A stretch of DNA of 64,000 nt from Candidatus Latescibacterota bacterium (lineage in GTDB: Bacteria > Latescibacterota > UBA2968 > UBA8231), in assembly GCA_022826515.1 (NCBI GenBank), contig JAJDUT010000113.1:62001-126000 (forward strand), in the 5' to 3' direction. Under the pieces are notes generated by a model. It was not told where the DNA came from. It searched no databases and was given only the letters and a program-made list of their open reading frames with translations. Positions within the stretch are counted from its first letter, which is position 1. Every line of letters begins with the position of its first letter. This document shows positions 26,107 to 34,905 of this stretch, in pieces. Both the position numbers and the translations under genes were made by a program.

Positions 26107-27315
26107 ATGAAGCGCGTTAAGGCTTGGGGCTTGACCGTTGCGGTTGCCGCAGCTCTCGGCAGCTTCGCCCTGCTCTACTTCAACTATTTCGCCAACGGGA
26201 GCGGTGCCCCGCCTCACGCTTTCCGGGGAGCGACGAGCACGAGTGAAGCCTGCCGGCCCTGTCATCAGTCGATCTACGACAGCTACGTCAAGACCGGGCA
26301 CTACCTCACTTCCACTGTCGCCACCAAGGCGACCGTTATGGGCGACTTCAGCGCAGGCCGCAATGTCGCGCGTACGCCGCTACCAGACCTGCAATTCGCG
26401 ATGGAGGAGCGGAGGGGCGGGTTTTTTCAGACTGCTGTGTACACCAAGGACACGACAGAGACATTCACCAAGCCCTTTCAGATCGTGGTGGGCTCTGGAG
26501 AGCGGGCGCAGACCTACCTGTTCTGGGAGGGGGACCGACTGTTCCAGTTGCCGGGGATGTACTTCACCCCGGAAGAGACCTGGACGCTCGCGCCCGGCTA
26601 TGAAAACTGGATCGTTTGGTGGGAGGATCTGCCGAACAAAAGACTGGGAATGCTGTACCAACGACCGATCGGTGGACGCTGCATAGAGTGCCACGCCGCG
26701 ACGGCCATGCCGGTAGGCTCGCCGGCAGGGTTTCGATTTCATCCCGACAGCTTTGAAGTAGGCATTAGCTGCGCCAAATGCCACGGTCCCGGCGCGCAAC
26801 ACATTGCTTTCCACGAGCAGAACCCGGCAGCAGAGGAGGGCCGGCACATCGTCAACCCGGCCAGCCTGAGTCGATCGCAACAGATCTCTTCCTGCGCCCT
26901 GTGCCATGCAGGGCAGGGCGTTCCTAAAACGCCGCCGCTGTCATTCCGTCCGGGAGACGAAATCTCAGAGCATCGCATATACACGAAAGCGGAGCAGAAG
27001 CAACTGTCGGTCCACGGGGGGCAGGTGCAGTTCCTCTGGGAAAGTCGCTGTTTTGCAGAGTCGGGCAGCATGACGTGCTCTACCTGCCACAATGTGCACG
27101 AAGACGAGACGGACCAGACCGCGATGTTTTCGCGGAAGTGCCTGACCTGTCACGAGCAGTCCCACGCTGAAGAGCCCGAATTAGCGCAGGGCGACCGCTG
27201 CACCGAATGCCACATGCCCGATCAGCAAGCGAGCAATCTACCGATGTACCACGAAGGAGAGGAATTGTTCCTGTCAATGGCCAATCACCGCATTGGGATC
27301 TTCAAGGATCAATAG
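26107..27315 (+). CDS. seven-haem c-type cytochrome
   Basis: A 402-residue protein with an N-terminal signal or anchor helix (WGLTVAVAAALGSFALLYF). It has seven CxxCH haem sites: CRPCH, CIECH, CAKCH, CALCH, CSTCH, CLTCH and CTECH. The spacing (one N-terminal site, then a cluster in the second half) recalls cytochrome c554/NrfA-like multihaem families. It should be matured in the periplasm by the ccm system at 1-7.8 kb. It lies between the GH123-like gene and the CBM9-like gene, all on the plus strand. The electron donor and acceptor are unknown; no quinol oxidase or reductase partner is adjacent. Confidence 0.9.
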   Translation: MKRVKAWGLTVAVAAALGSFALLYFNYFANGSGAPPHAFRGATSTSEACRPCHQSIYDSYVKTGHYLTSTVATKATVMGDFSAGRNVARTPLPDLQFAMEERRGGFFQTAVYTKDTTETFTKPFQIVVGSGERAQTYLFWEGDRLFQLPGMYFTPEETWTLAPGYENWIVWWEDLPNKRLGMLYQRPIGGRCIECHAATAMPVGSPAGFRFHPDSFEVGISCAKCHGPGAQHIAFHEQNPAAEEGRHIVNPASLSRSQQISSCALCHAGQGVPKTPPLSFRPGDEISEHRIYTKAEQKQLSVHGGQVQFLWESRCFAESGSMTCSTCHNVHEDETDQTAMFSRKCLTCHEQSHAEEPELAQGDRCTECHMPDQQASNLPMYHEGEELFLSMANHRIGIFKDQ

Positions 27316-27348
27316 CGCACCGTCTATCGCGTTAGAAAGGGGGAACAC

Positions 27349-28419
27349 TTGATCAAGCAAGCATGTGGACTCGCAGCGGCCGTGCTGCTGAGTATCTCAC
27401 CGTCTCAGGCCCTACAGCGAACCGACACGGAATTCAAAATCTTCCAGTTTCCCGCCAACATGATTCCCCGTATCGACGGCCAGACCGACGACTGGGCGAT
27501 GGTACCCGACAGCTACGCATACGGAACCGACCAGCTTTCCGACACGGTCATGGGGAACTTCACCAACCACGACCGCGAAGACCTGGACGTCACCGTGCGC
27601 GTCGGTTGGGTCAAGGGCTTGAACCGACTCTATTTCCTCTACGAGGCGTACGACGACTACTGGAATATGTACTACAAGCGGGGCGATCTGTTCGAGATTG
27701 CCATTGACGCGGACCGGTCCGGCGGGCCGAACATTGCCAACCCCCAAATCGACGACGAATGGGAAAGCCACTTCTTGTTCAAGGGAGTACACGCCCAGAA
27801 CTACCACATCTTCACACCTCCCGGGGAAGGACGAGATTGGGTGTTCGTCTGGGGGTGTCAGCCGTGGATCGGCAGGTTGCCGTACGCCAATCACGCGTAC
27901 TCGTACGATTTCGAGGAAGGGGAGAGCGGCAAGCTCGTGCTGGAATTCTGGATCACGCCCTTCGACTACGCTCCATACGATGGCCCGGAGCGGGCAGCCG
28001 TGTCGAAGCTGGAGGAGGACAGCCTGATCGCCCTGTCTTGGTCGGTCCTCGATTACGACGAAGACCGCACGAAATACGAGGGGTTCTGGAACCTTTCCCA
28101 CGAGACGCGCATGGACAACGACGCCTCGAACTTGTGCGCATTCCGCTTGATGCCGCTGGAGCCGGAATACCTCAAGCCGCTCGAGGCGGAATACTCCTTT
28201 ACGGTGATCGACATGGATCGCCGGATGGTTGCCTTCACGGATCGGTCTCGCGGAGAGATCACATCGTGGTCGTGGGACTTCGGCGATGGCACATCTTCGA
28301 CCGAACAGCACCCGATTCACCAGTACAAGAAACCGGGCGATTTCGTGGTTACGCTGGACGTCGAGGGCCCCAAGGGAAAGGCCCGACGCGTCAAAGTGAA
28401 CCAAGTGATGGTAAAGTGA
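27349..28419 (+). CDS. secreted CBM9-like protein with C-terminal PKD domain
   Basis: A 356-residue protein starting at TTG 27349, preceded by AAAGGGGGAA. A signal peptide is followed by QRTDTEFKIFQFP and then DGQTDDWAMVPDS, a pattern of CBM9/DOMON-like carbohydrate- or ligand-binding domains (residues about 35-265). A PKD domain ends the protein (WSWDFGDGTSSTEQHPIHQY). The mature N terminus resembles that of the protein at 51173-52084 (QRTD, then DGDLGDWDNVPS). In both places the next gene encodes a FlgD-tail protein, so the pair is a repeated unit. Confidence 0.8.
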   Translation: MIKQACGLAAAVLLSISPSQALQRTDTEFKIFQFPANMIPRIDGQTDDWAMVPDSYAYGTDQLSDTVMGNFTNHDREDLDVTVRVGWVKGLNRLYFLYEAYDDYWNMYYKRGDLFEIAIDADRSGGPNIANPQIDDEWESHFLFKGVHAQNYHIFTPPGEGRDWVFVWGCQPWIGRLPYANHAYSYDFEEGESGKLVLEFWITPFDYAPYDGPERAAVSKLEEDSLIALSWSVLDYDEDRTKYEGFWNLSHETRMDNDASNLCAFRLMPLEPEYLKPLEAEYSFTVIDMDRRMVAFTDRSRGEITSWSWDFGDGTSSTEQHPIHQYKKPGDFVVTLDVEGPKGKARRVKVNQVMVK

Positions 28420-28421
28420 AG

Positions 28422-30383
28422 ATGACGACGGGCATGTTCCTGCTTGTCTCAATTGCTCTCGCCCTCAATGTGCGCGACGCTTCAGGCGTGATCGTCTACC
28501 GCATCGGCACGCCCTTTTCCGAGGCGGAAAAGGATAGCCTAGAGGGAATCGGCATCGATTTCAGGGAGTTAGACTGGTCGGAAAACTCGCAGCTAGAGGA
28601 CGCCCTCGACCCAGACTCGCTACAGGCGGGCGTACTGCAGCCCAATTTCTTCGCCGAAGACGAGGATATCGCCGCAACGCTGTTGAGCAGAGACGGCTGG
28701 GTGGCAGTGCAGCGGGAAGCTGGTAGGGGCAACTTCGACCAGACGGTCGGAAACCTGCTGGTCGATCAGGACCCGAGTACGGCGCACACATGGAAGGCCA
28801 TAGATCAAGCGACCCTCGACTTTCGCGCCGCCTGTTGTAACGACCCCGGTGCATCGTTGAGAGTGCATTTCGATCTAGGCGGACGATTCCTCATCAGGGA
28901 GGTGAGACTGCGGACTCTGGCGGACAGGTCGGATCACTTCCTGGAGCAATTCGTCATCGGTGTCAGCGACGAGAGATACGGTATAATTGGAAACGTCCCG
29001 AATCTCCCAACTGTTGTGGAGGTAGAGGGCAATACTGAACCCGAAGTCAGCGTGATGCTCGATCGACCCGTGACGACCAACTTTGTGCAGTTGCGGATCC
29101 TGCGGCAAACGCCCAAGGAGATCGGGCTGGCCGCTTTCGAGCTGTACGGGGGAGGGTACGTGAGGAAGGCCTCCTATGAATCCGACGTCATCGAACTGGA
29201 CGACATCGCCAGTCTAGGCGAGATCCGCTGGTCGGGACGGCAGGATCCCCACGCCCAGGTCGCGATCCGCACCCGGGCCGGTACCGATCCGCAGCCGGTC
29301 ATTTTCTGGGAGACCCGCCCCGAGCAGCAGGACATCGTCAGGTTTCTCCAAGGGGGCGGCGAGCTGAGTCTGACGGAGTACAAGCGCCAGTATGACAAAC
29401 TGGCTGATTTCCTCAAGCCGGAAGACGAGCAAGACAGGGTGCGTCCCGACACGGAGCACTGGAGTTTCTATTCGAGTCCGTATGCGTTCGGTCATCCCGG
29501 GGTCCCCATTGCATCCCCCGGGCCGCGGAAGTTCGTCCAGATCAGAGTGGATTTTGCCTCTACCACCGTCGCAGAGGGGGGCAAGATCGACTACCTAGAG
29601 TTCAAGGCGTCGGTCCCGCCGTTGGTTCGCCGCTTGGTAGGGGAGATTCACCCGACCGAGACCGAGGTGGGCGAAGCGACGCAATTTACGTATTACATCA
29701 GTCCGACGATCCGGTCCACCGACAGCAGTTTTGACGGGGTGGAGATCGCGACGCCTTCGGGGGTGATGTCGGTCGATTCGCTGCGCCTAGCCGACATCGA
29801 TCAGCAGGATTTCTCGTGGACTATTCACGAAGACGGTCTGGGGTTTGAGGTTCTGCTCCCGCGTCGACTGGAGCCGACGGACAGCGGTGCGCTGGTGGAG
29901 GTGGTGTTCACCGCTCCGATACTGAGAGAAGTGGGCACCCTGTTTGCAGGCAGGGTGTTCGACACGACCAAGCCGCACGAGGTGCGGCAGCGGGTCGTGC
30001 CGGGCAATGCTACCAATGAGATCGCAGGCGATCGCTTGTCGGTGAGAACGGCGCTGAGCGAATCGCTGGTGTTTTCGCTGCGGATCTCGCCGAATCCGTT
30101 CACGCCGAACGGCGATGGGGTGAATGAGGTGGTGAACATATCGTACAAGCTGCTGCGGTTGACCTCAGCGGTGCCGGTGTCGCTCGAGATCTACGATCTG
30201 TCGGGCCGGCTGGTGAGGCGAGTGTATGAGGGGGTGGACCCGGTGGGTGAGTACCGCCACGCGTGGGATGGCCGTGACGATTCGAACGGGCTGGTGCCGC
30301 CGGGGCTGTATCTGTACCGGCTGGTGGTGGATGTGCAGTCAGCGAAGGAGATCAGCAGCGGCGTCGTTGCGGTGGCCCATTGA
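28422..30383 (+). CDS. secreted FlgD-tail exoprotein, class B
   Basis: A 653-residue protein starting at ATG 28422, two bases after the previous stop. It has a signal peptide, then a discoidin-like domain (FDLGGRFLIREVRLRTL), a middle beta-rich module (RRLVGEIHPTETEVGEATQF) and a C-terminal FlgD-like Ig tail (FTPNGDGVNEVVNISY, IYDLSGRLVRRVY, WDGRDDSNGLVPPGLYLYRL). The N terminus and middle match the protein at 46565-48310 more than the other two relatives. The tail resembles sorting domains of surface proteins in FCB-group bacteria. It is probably exported and anchored or assembled at the cell surface; the ligand is unknown. Confidence 0.85.
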   Translation: MTTGMFLLVSIALALNVRDASGVIVYRIGTPFSEAEKDSLEGIGIDFRELDWSENSQLEDALDPDSLQAGVLQPNFFAEDEDIAATLLSRDGWVAVQREAGRGNFDQTVGNLLVDQDPSTAHTWKAIDQATLDFRAACCNDPGASLRVHFDLGGRFLIREVRLRTLADRSDHFLEQFVIGVSDERYGIIGNVPNLPTVVEVEGNTEPEVSVMLDRPVTTNFVQLRILRQTPKEIGLAAFELYGGGYVRKASYESDVIELDDIASLGEIRWSGRQDPHAQVAIRTRAGTDPQPVIFWETRPEQQDIVRFLQGGGELSLTEYKRQYDKLADFLKPEDEQDRVRPDTEHWSFYSSPYAFGHPGVPIASPGPRKFVQIRVDFASTTVAEGGKIDYLEFKASVPPLVRRLVGEIHPTETEVGEATQFTYYISPTIRSTDSSFDGVEIATPSGVMSVDSLRLADIDQQDFSWTIHEDGLGFEVLLPRRLEPTDSGALVEVVFTAPILREVGTLFAGRVFDTTKPHEVRQRVVPGNATNEIAGDRLSVRTALSESLVFSLRISPNPFTPNGDGVNEVVNISYKLLRLTSAVPVSLEIYDLSGRLVRRVYEGVDPVGEYRHAWDGRDDSNGLVPPGLYLYRLVVDVQSAKEISSGVVAVAH

Positions 30384-30399
30384 CAATCGCTTTTTCAGC

Positions 30400-31983
30400 A
30401 TGACCAGCACTGAGTTGCGTCGCCCATGCTGGCGACGGAAAGCTCGCGGTGGCGGCTCCAATACTGGGGCCGGACTGCTCGTCGTCTGCGCGGCATTTGC
30501 CGTCTGCTTTTTGGTATGCCCCCAGAAGCTGCTCAGCCAAGAGTCCGGCGGACTCCTGGCCCGACAGAGTGAACACCACTACAGACTCGGTCTGCGCCAT
30601 GTGCAGAGCGGTGACTTCCAGAGCGCCGAGCGGGAATACAGAAAAGCGATCGAGATGGACTCGACTGACGTTCGCCCACGCGACGGTCTCGGCTTCATCT
30701 ATGCGCTGCAGAAAAGATTTCGCGAGGCCGAGGCAGAATTCGAGAAAGTACTGGAGATCGACCCCGACTATGCGCCGTCCCTCTACAAGCTGGGAAAGAT
30801 CTTCCTAATCCGCCGGGAGCGCGAAAAAGCGAAGGATGCCTACAAAAGAGCGATCGCATCCGAGCCGACGTACTTCCCCGCTCATCACGGGCTCGGCATA
30901 ATCTACTCGCAGGAGGGAAAACCGGCGGCGGCGGAGTACTTCAAGACGGTGCTCCGGCTCAAGCCCGACTACGGCCCCGCTCGCTATCGACTTGGAGCCA
31001 TCTATCTTCAGCAACAAGAATACGCCAAAGCGATAGCAGAACTGCAGCAGGCGGCAAAGCTGGTCGAGAATGAACCGTCGGTCCACTACGTCCTGGGAGA
31101 TGCGTACATGGCCATCGGCAGACTGAGTGAAGCGGCAGACGCATTTGCCGCAACCCTGCGGCTCGACCCCCGTCGTGCAGATGCGCACGACAAGCTGGGA
31201 CTCGTGTACACCGAACAGTCACACGTGCCCTTGGGAGCGGCCATGGTAGATCAGGACAAACTCGCTGCCGCGGTGGAGGAACACCGCAAGGCGGTTGCGC
31301 TGGCCCCCGACAACGGCTGGTTCCAGCACAACCTCGGCATGGCCTATGAGCGGCAGCGCAACTACGAGGAAGCCGCGGCGCAGTACAGAAAGACCCTGAC
31401 GGTGGATCCCAACCTTGCGTACACGCGCTATCGCCTCGGTATGATTTACTCCAGAACCCGGAAATACGAGGAGGCTGTCGGCCAGTACAGGCAGGCAATC
31501 GAGCGCGAGCCGGACAACGCGCTTTTTCACTACGCCTTGGGAGCTGTGTATGCCCAGACCGGAAGGGCCGCAGAGGCGATCGCCGAGTATGAGAAGGCCA
31601 TTGAACTCGACTACTTCAACACAGAAGCGCATTTCGGTCTCGCCAACGCCTATTTCAAGCAAGGGAATCGCCAAGAGGGCGAGAGGGCGATGCAGATATT
31701 CCGGCAGCAGCGCGAAGGCAACATCGCCGAACTCGAGCGCAGCGTCGCCTTGGTCCCCGACAATCCGCAGTTCCACTTCGAGCTCGCTGTGCAGTATGCC
31801 AGACAGGGACGAGACATCAGCGCCATTAGCGAGTACAAGCTCGCCATCGCTCTCGACCCGGCCAATGCCGAATACCATCGCCGCCTCGGCGACGCCTACC
31901 TGAAAACGGGCCGGTACCACGAAGCGGATGAACAGTTCGCGATCGCTCGCCGACTGGAATCGGCAGACGAGAACGGACCATGA
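30400..31983 (+). CDS. secreted or membrane-anchored TPR protein
   Basis: A 527-residue protein. The start at ATG 30400 gives a signal/anchor segment (TGAGLLVVCAAFAVCFLVCP). About twelve TPR units follow (for example HYRLGLRHVQSGDFQSAERE, YKLGKIFLIRREREKAKDAY and LGAVYAQTGRAAEAIAEYEKA). It lies 16 bases after the FlgD-tail gene and 11 bases before the CRTAC gene. TPR and CRTAC/ASPIC-UnbV genes are often neighbours in environmental bacteria, which suggests a common complex. The bound partner is not evident. Confidence 0.88.
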   Translation: MTSTELRRPCWRRKARGGGSNTGAGLLVVCAAFAVCFLVCPQKLLSQESGGLLARQSEHHYRLGLRHVQSGDFQSAEREYRKAIEMDSTDVRPRDGLGFIYALQKRFREAEAEFEKVLEIDPDYAPSLYKLGKIFLIRREREKAKDAYKRAIASEPTYFPAHHGLGIIYSQEGKPAAAEYFKTVLRLKPDYGPARYRLGAIYLQQQEYAKAIAELQQAAKLVENEPSVHYVLGDAYMAIGRLSEAADAFAATLRLDPRRADAHDKLGLVYTEQSHVPLGAAMVDQDKLAAAVEEHRKAVALAPDNGWFQHNLGMAYERQRNYEEAAAQYRKTLTVDPNLAYTRYRLGMIYSRTRKYEEAVGQYRQAIEREPDNALFHYALGAVYAQTGRAAEAIAEYEKAIELDYFNTEAHFGLANAYFKQGNRQEGERAMQIFRQQREGNIAELERSVALVPDNPQFHFELAVQYARQGRDISAISEYKLAIALDPANAEYHRRLGDAYLKTGRYHEADEQFAIARRLESADENGP

Positions 31984-31994
31984 GCTGATATCGG

Positions 31995-33701
31995 ATGGCT
32001 CGCCGTCTCTACACCTCCGGGCTCTATTTTCTCATTTCAATCTCCCTTTGTGGCTCCTTACAGGCCGACGACGGGCCCGTGCTCGGCACCCGCGTGCAGT
32101 TTGTCGATGTCGCGGCAGAGGTCGGCGTCACCTTGCTGAACGTCTCCGGTGATGGCCAACAGCAGTACGTGGTCGATGCCTTCATTGGGGGGTCGGCCTT
32201 CTTCGACTACGACCGGGACGGGGACTTGGATTTGTATGTGCTGAACGGGTCGAGAGTGGGAGGATTTCCCGGCCGGGATCGTCCGCGCAATGCCCTCTAC
32301 CGCAACGAGGGCGCGACGTTTGCAAACGCCACCGAAGAATCAGGTCTCGGGGACACCGGTTGGGGAATGGGCTGCGCCGTCGCCGATTACGACAACGACG
32401 GAGATGCGGACCTCTACGTGACCAACTACGGCAGCAACGCGCTGTACGAAAATCGGGGAGACGGGGCCTTTGCCGATGTTGCGCAACGCGCCGGAGTTTT
32501 CGGAGAGGAGGCCTTCAGCACCGGATGTGCTTTCTTCGACTACGACCGCGATGGCGACCTCGACCTGTACGTGGCGAACTACGTCGATTTCGATCATTTC
32601 ATGGAAACCACTCCCGACAGGAGACACGAGTGGCGGGGGTTGACCGTCCATTTCGGACCGCACGGGATGCGGGGAGAGGCAGACGTATTCTACCGCAACG
32701 AGGGCGAGGGCGTCTTTGCCGATGCGACTGCCGCAGCCGGTCTCGTGGATCGCGACATGCTGTACGGACTCGGTGTAGTTGCGGGGGACTACGACAATGA
32801 CGGCGATGCGGATATTTACGTGGCCAACGATACTGGGCCCAACTATCTCTACGAGAACAGGGGCGACGGGACTTTTGCCGATGTGGCCTGGATGAAGGGT
32901 GCGGCATACGGCGAGGGCGGCCAACCACAGGGCTGCATGGGCATCGCCTTCGGGGACTACGACAACGACGCGTATCCAGACATACTGGTCACCAACTTCT
33001 GGGAAGAGACGAACACCTTGTATCACAACGACGGAGGGCGGTTTTTCTCGGATCTCACGTTCGATGCGGGAGTGGGGTTGGAGAGCTTCCAGTTCCTCGC
33101 TTGGGGCACCGAGTTCTTCGACTACGACAACGACGGCGACAAGGATCTTTTCGTCGCCAACGGCCATGTCTATCCGCAGGTCGACCGGGCGAACTTGGGA
33201 GTCAGTTATGCTCAGACAAACCAACTGTTCGAGAATAGGGGGGATGGCACCTTTGCCGAGGTGTCTCTTACCTCGGGCGCGGGACTGCAAATCGAGAAGG
33301 TAAGCAGGGGCGCTTCTTTCGGGGACTACGATGAGGACGGCGACCTCGACATATTCGTCTTGGAGCTCAACGCTCTCCCGACGCTGCTGCGCAACGACGG
33401 GGGTAATCGAAACAACTATCTGATAGTCCGGACGGAAGGCACCAAAAGCAACAGGGACGGCATCGGCGCGCGGATAAAACTCCGCTGCGGAGACGTGACG
33501 CAGGTCAATGAGGTGCGGAGCGGTTCGAGCTATCTATCGCAGAACGACTTGAGGGTCCACTTCGGCTTAGGCGAGTGCACTACTGTAAACCGGTTGGACG
33601 TATTCTGGCCGAGCGGCCTAGTCGAGCGCTTTGCAGATCTGTCTGCCAACAGGGTCCTGGTGATTCGCGAGGGAAGTGGAATCGTTCAGCCGAGCCAGTG
33701 A
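31995..33701 (+). CDS. CRTAC1 family protein with FG-GAP/VCBS repeats and ASPIC/UnbV domain
   Basis: A 568-residue protein with a signal peptide (LYFLISISLCGSLQA). It contains at least five calcium-binding FG-GAP-type repeats with DYDxDGDxDLYV (for example FFDYDRDGDLDLYVLN, DYDNDGDADLYVTNYG and DYDNDGDADIYVAND), forming an integrin-alpha-like propeller. The C terminus is an ASPIC/UnbV domain (NRDGIGARIKLRCG, VNEVRSGSSYLSQND, HFGLGE). It is exported and likely binds surface or matrix ligands with Ca2+. It is the last gene of the plus-strand locus. Confidence 0.92.
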   Translation: MARRLYTSGLYFLISISLCGSLQADDGPVLGTRVQFVDVAAEVGVTLLNVSGDGQQQYVVDAFIGGSAFFDYDRDGDLDLYVLNGSRVGGFPGRDRPRNALYRNEGATFANATEESGLGDTGWGMGCAVADYDNDGDADLYVTNYGSNALYENRGDGAFADVAQRAGVFGEEAFSTGCAFFDYDRDGDLDLYVANYVDFDHFMETTPDRRHEWRGLTVHFGPHGMRGEADVFYRNEGEGVFADATAAAGLVDRDMLYGLGVVAGDYDNDGDADIYVANDTGPNYLYENRGDGTFADVAWMKGAAYGEGGQPQGCMGIAFGDYDNDAYPDILVTNFWEETNTLYHNDGGRFFSDLTFDAGVGLESFQFLAWGTEFFDYDNDGDKDLFVANGHVYPQVDRANLGVSYAQTNQLFENRGDGTFAEVSLTSGAGLQIEKVSRGASFGDYDEDGDLDIFVLELNALPTLLRNDGGNRNNYLIVRTEGTKSNRDGIGARIKLRCGDVTQVNEVRSGSSYLSQNDLRVHFGLGECTTVNRLDVFWPSGLVERFADLSANRVLVIREGSGIVQPSQ

Positions 33702-34028
33702 CGGCGGCCTCTGGACACTACTCGACCTAACGGACAGTGTCAGCTCCGGCATTGATCAGCAGATGGGGTTTTAGTCGGGTAGATGCCGCCACATTGCGGT
33801 CGATAGCTAGATGGGACAGTATATAGATTACCCCTTGTGTGTTAGGGGGATTTCTATACAAGAGTGAGCAAAGAGGAGACCAGGCTCCCGGACTTCTTTC
33901 AGGGCTATGGGTGATAGCCCGATCTTATTCTGAGCTAAAGAGAGGGATAGCGAGAGATGTTTCGGGGCTAAATGAAACTTAGCCGGGGGACAAGGAGGAT
34001 AGCCCGACTCTTTTCGGGGCTATGAATT
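33702..34028. other. 327-bp intergenic region with repeated hairpins
   Basis: No gene is seen. A short stem CCCCT/AGGGG (33831-33848) could end the upstream transcript, but only a weak T-rich run follows. Three further stems come next: GGGCTAT/ATAGCCC (33902-33920), GGCTAA/TTAGCC (33966-33984) and ATAGCCC/GGGCTAT (33999-34023). The phrase TTTC(A/G)GGGCTA recurs three times, at about 33897, 33961 and 34012. The composition is richer in A and T than in the flanking genes and is probably part of the accessory island. Confidence 0.6.
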
Positions 34029-34031
34029 ATG
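33992..34031 (+). promoter_or_regulatory. ribosome-binding site with a hairpin between Shine-Dalgarno and start codon
   Basis: A strong Shine-Dalgarno AAGGAGG lies at 33992-33998, but the start ATG is at 34029, 30 bases away. The intervening bases 33999-34023 form the stem ATAGCCC/GGGCTAT. If the stem folds, only five bases (34024-34028) separate the Shine-Dalgarno from the ATG, a normal distance. An in-frame stop at 34023-34025 rules out an earlier start. Translation may therefore depend on folding. Confidence 0.6.
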
Positions 34032-34595
34032 ACAGAGAAAGAATGGGTTGAAAGAATGGCTCACTGTCTTCAGGATGCGTTGAGCGAGACTCCATATAAG
34101 ACGTGCCTAATAGAGGTTGGGAGAAAAATTCCATATGGGTTTGAAATTCGATCATATGAGAACGATGGTCCGAAGCCAAACGTTAATCAGTACGAAACAG
34201 ATCTGGTCATTATCGATTGTGAAAGCGAGCAGTCTTGGAAGCCTCGTGTCATTGTTGAAGCAAAAAAAAGGAGCGTTACAACTCATGATGCGATCACTTA
34301 TTCTCAGAAAGCACTATCACACAAGACAGTACACCCCTATCTCCGCTATGGAATCATGCTTGGAGATAGGAAACATTATCCGTTACCAGGGAGACTCTAC
34401 CGACATGGCGCGCACTTTGACTTCATGATTTCCTTCGTAGGGAGTAAACCAAACAAAGTAGAGATAGATACATTCGGGGAGATCATACGTGCCGAAATAG
34501 ATGCTTCTCGGAAATTGGAGAAGATCATCTATGAGAGTCGTCAGCGTTACCGGGATCATTACACGATTTTGCATAAGAAGTTACGGCTAGAATGA
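34029..34595 (+). CDS. PD-(D/E)XK nuclease-like protein
   Basis: A 188-residue protein whose core reads YETDLVIID followed by RVIVEAKKR: Asp, then E-x-K after about 16 residues. This is the PD-(D/E)XK active-site pattern of restriction and repair nucleases. No DNA-specificity or helicase domain is present. The coding sequence is clearly richer in A and T than the genes on either side, and an attC-like site begins 8 bases after its stop codon. It looks like an integron-type gene cassette. The protein may be a small restriction-type defence nuclease, or a nuclease domain with an unknown DNA target. Confidence 0.75.
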   Translation: MTEKEWVERMAHCLQDALSETPYKTCLIEVGRKIPYGFEIRSYENDGPKPNVNQYETDLVIIDCESEQSWKPRVIVEAKKRSVTTHDAITYSQKALSHKTVHPYLRYGIMLGDRKHYPLPGRLYRHGAHFDFMISFVGSKPNKVEIDTFGEIIRAEIDASRKLEKIIYESRQRYRDHYTILHKKLRLE

Positions 34596-34602
34596 GTCGG
34601 AC

Positions 34603-34676
34603 GCCTAACCCGGCGCTCCAGCCGACGGCCAACCCGTTTCGTGGCTTGTCCGCGGCTGAGCTTGGTCGTTAGCCGA
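34603..34676 (+). other. attC: attC-like integron recombination site
   Basis: The outer boxes are GCCTAAC (34604-34610) and GTTAGCC (34669-34675), close to the RYYYAAC/GTTRRRY attC core sites. The inner arms pair as GCTC-AGCCG-CGG (34616-34629) with CCG-CGGCT-GAGC (34651-34662). Two bases, C34620 and A34626, stay unpaired on one arm, like the extrahelical bases that orient attC recombination. The centre (34630-34650) can form a small variable hairpin. The site starts 8 bases after the nuclease stop codon, as in gene cassettes. No integrase gene is in the window. Confidence 0.75.
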
Positions 34677-34905
34677 ACGAGGGCGGAGATGGGTGATCAA
34701 TTCGGAACTTCGGTGAGACAGCCAAGGGACTGGCGCGGAATCCCCTTGGCATCGTTGCTCTCTTCATAAAAAACCTCGCGTGAGACTCCCGTCTTTAGGC
34801 GGGGGAGGGATAGCGATTCAGTCGGTGACGGGCGGCTTGTCCGCCTTGAGCCGGTTGAAATCTGAGGCGTTTCGTAGTGAAAAATATTTCCCTATATTTA
34901 GGAAT
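34677..34905. other. region between attC-like site and tnpB
   Basis: No gene is seen. One inverted repeat is GCCAAGGG/CCCTTGGC (34722-34751). A second stem, CCCGTC-TTTA-GGCGGG, lies at about 34788-34803 in a stretch like the hairpins at the ends of IS200/IS605-type elements, and may mark the left end of the tnpB element or the right end of a lost one. A longer in-frame start at 34780 would place this hairpin inside the coding region and is less likely. Confidence 0.4.

Noticed and set aside
27759..28421. A long N-terminal extension of the class B FlgD-tail frame
   Set aside because: It overlaps the CBM9-like/PKD gene in another frame; the true start with signal peptide is ATG 28422.
33725..33847. 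A second attC-like site (ACCTAAC ... GTTAGGG) upstream of the nuclease gene
   Set aside because: The outer boxes fit loosely, but the inner arms are not complementary; GTTAGGG is better explained as part of a CCCCT/AGGGG hairpin.
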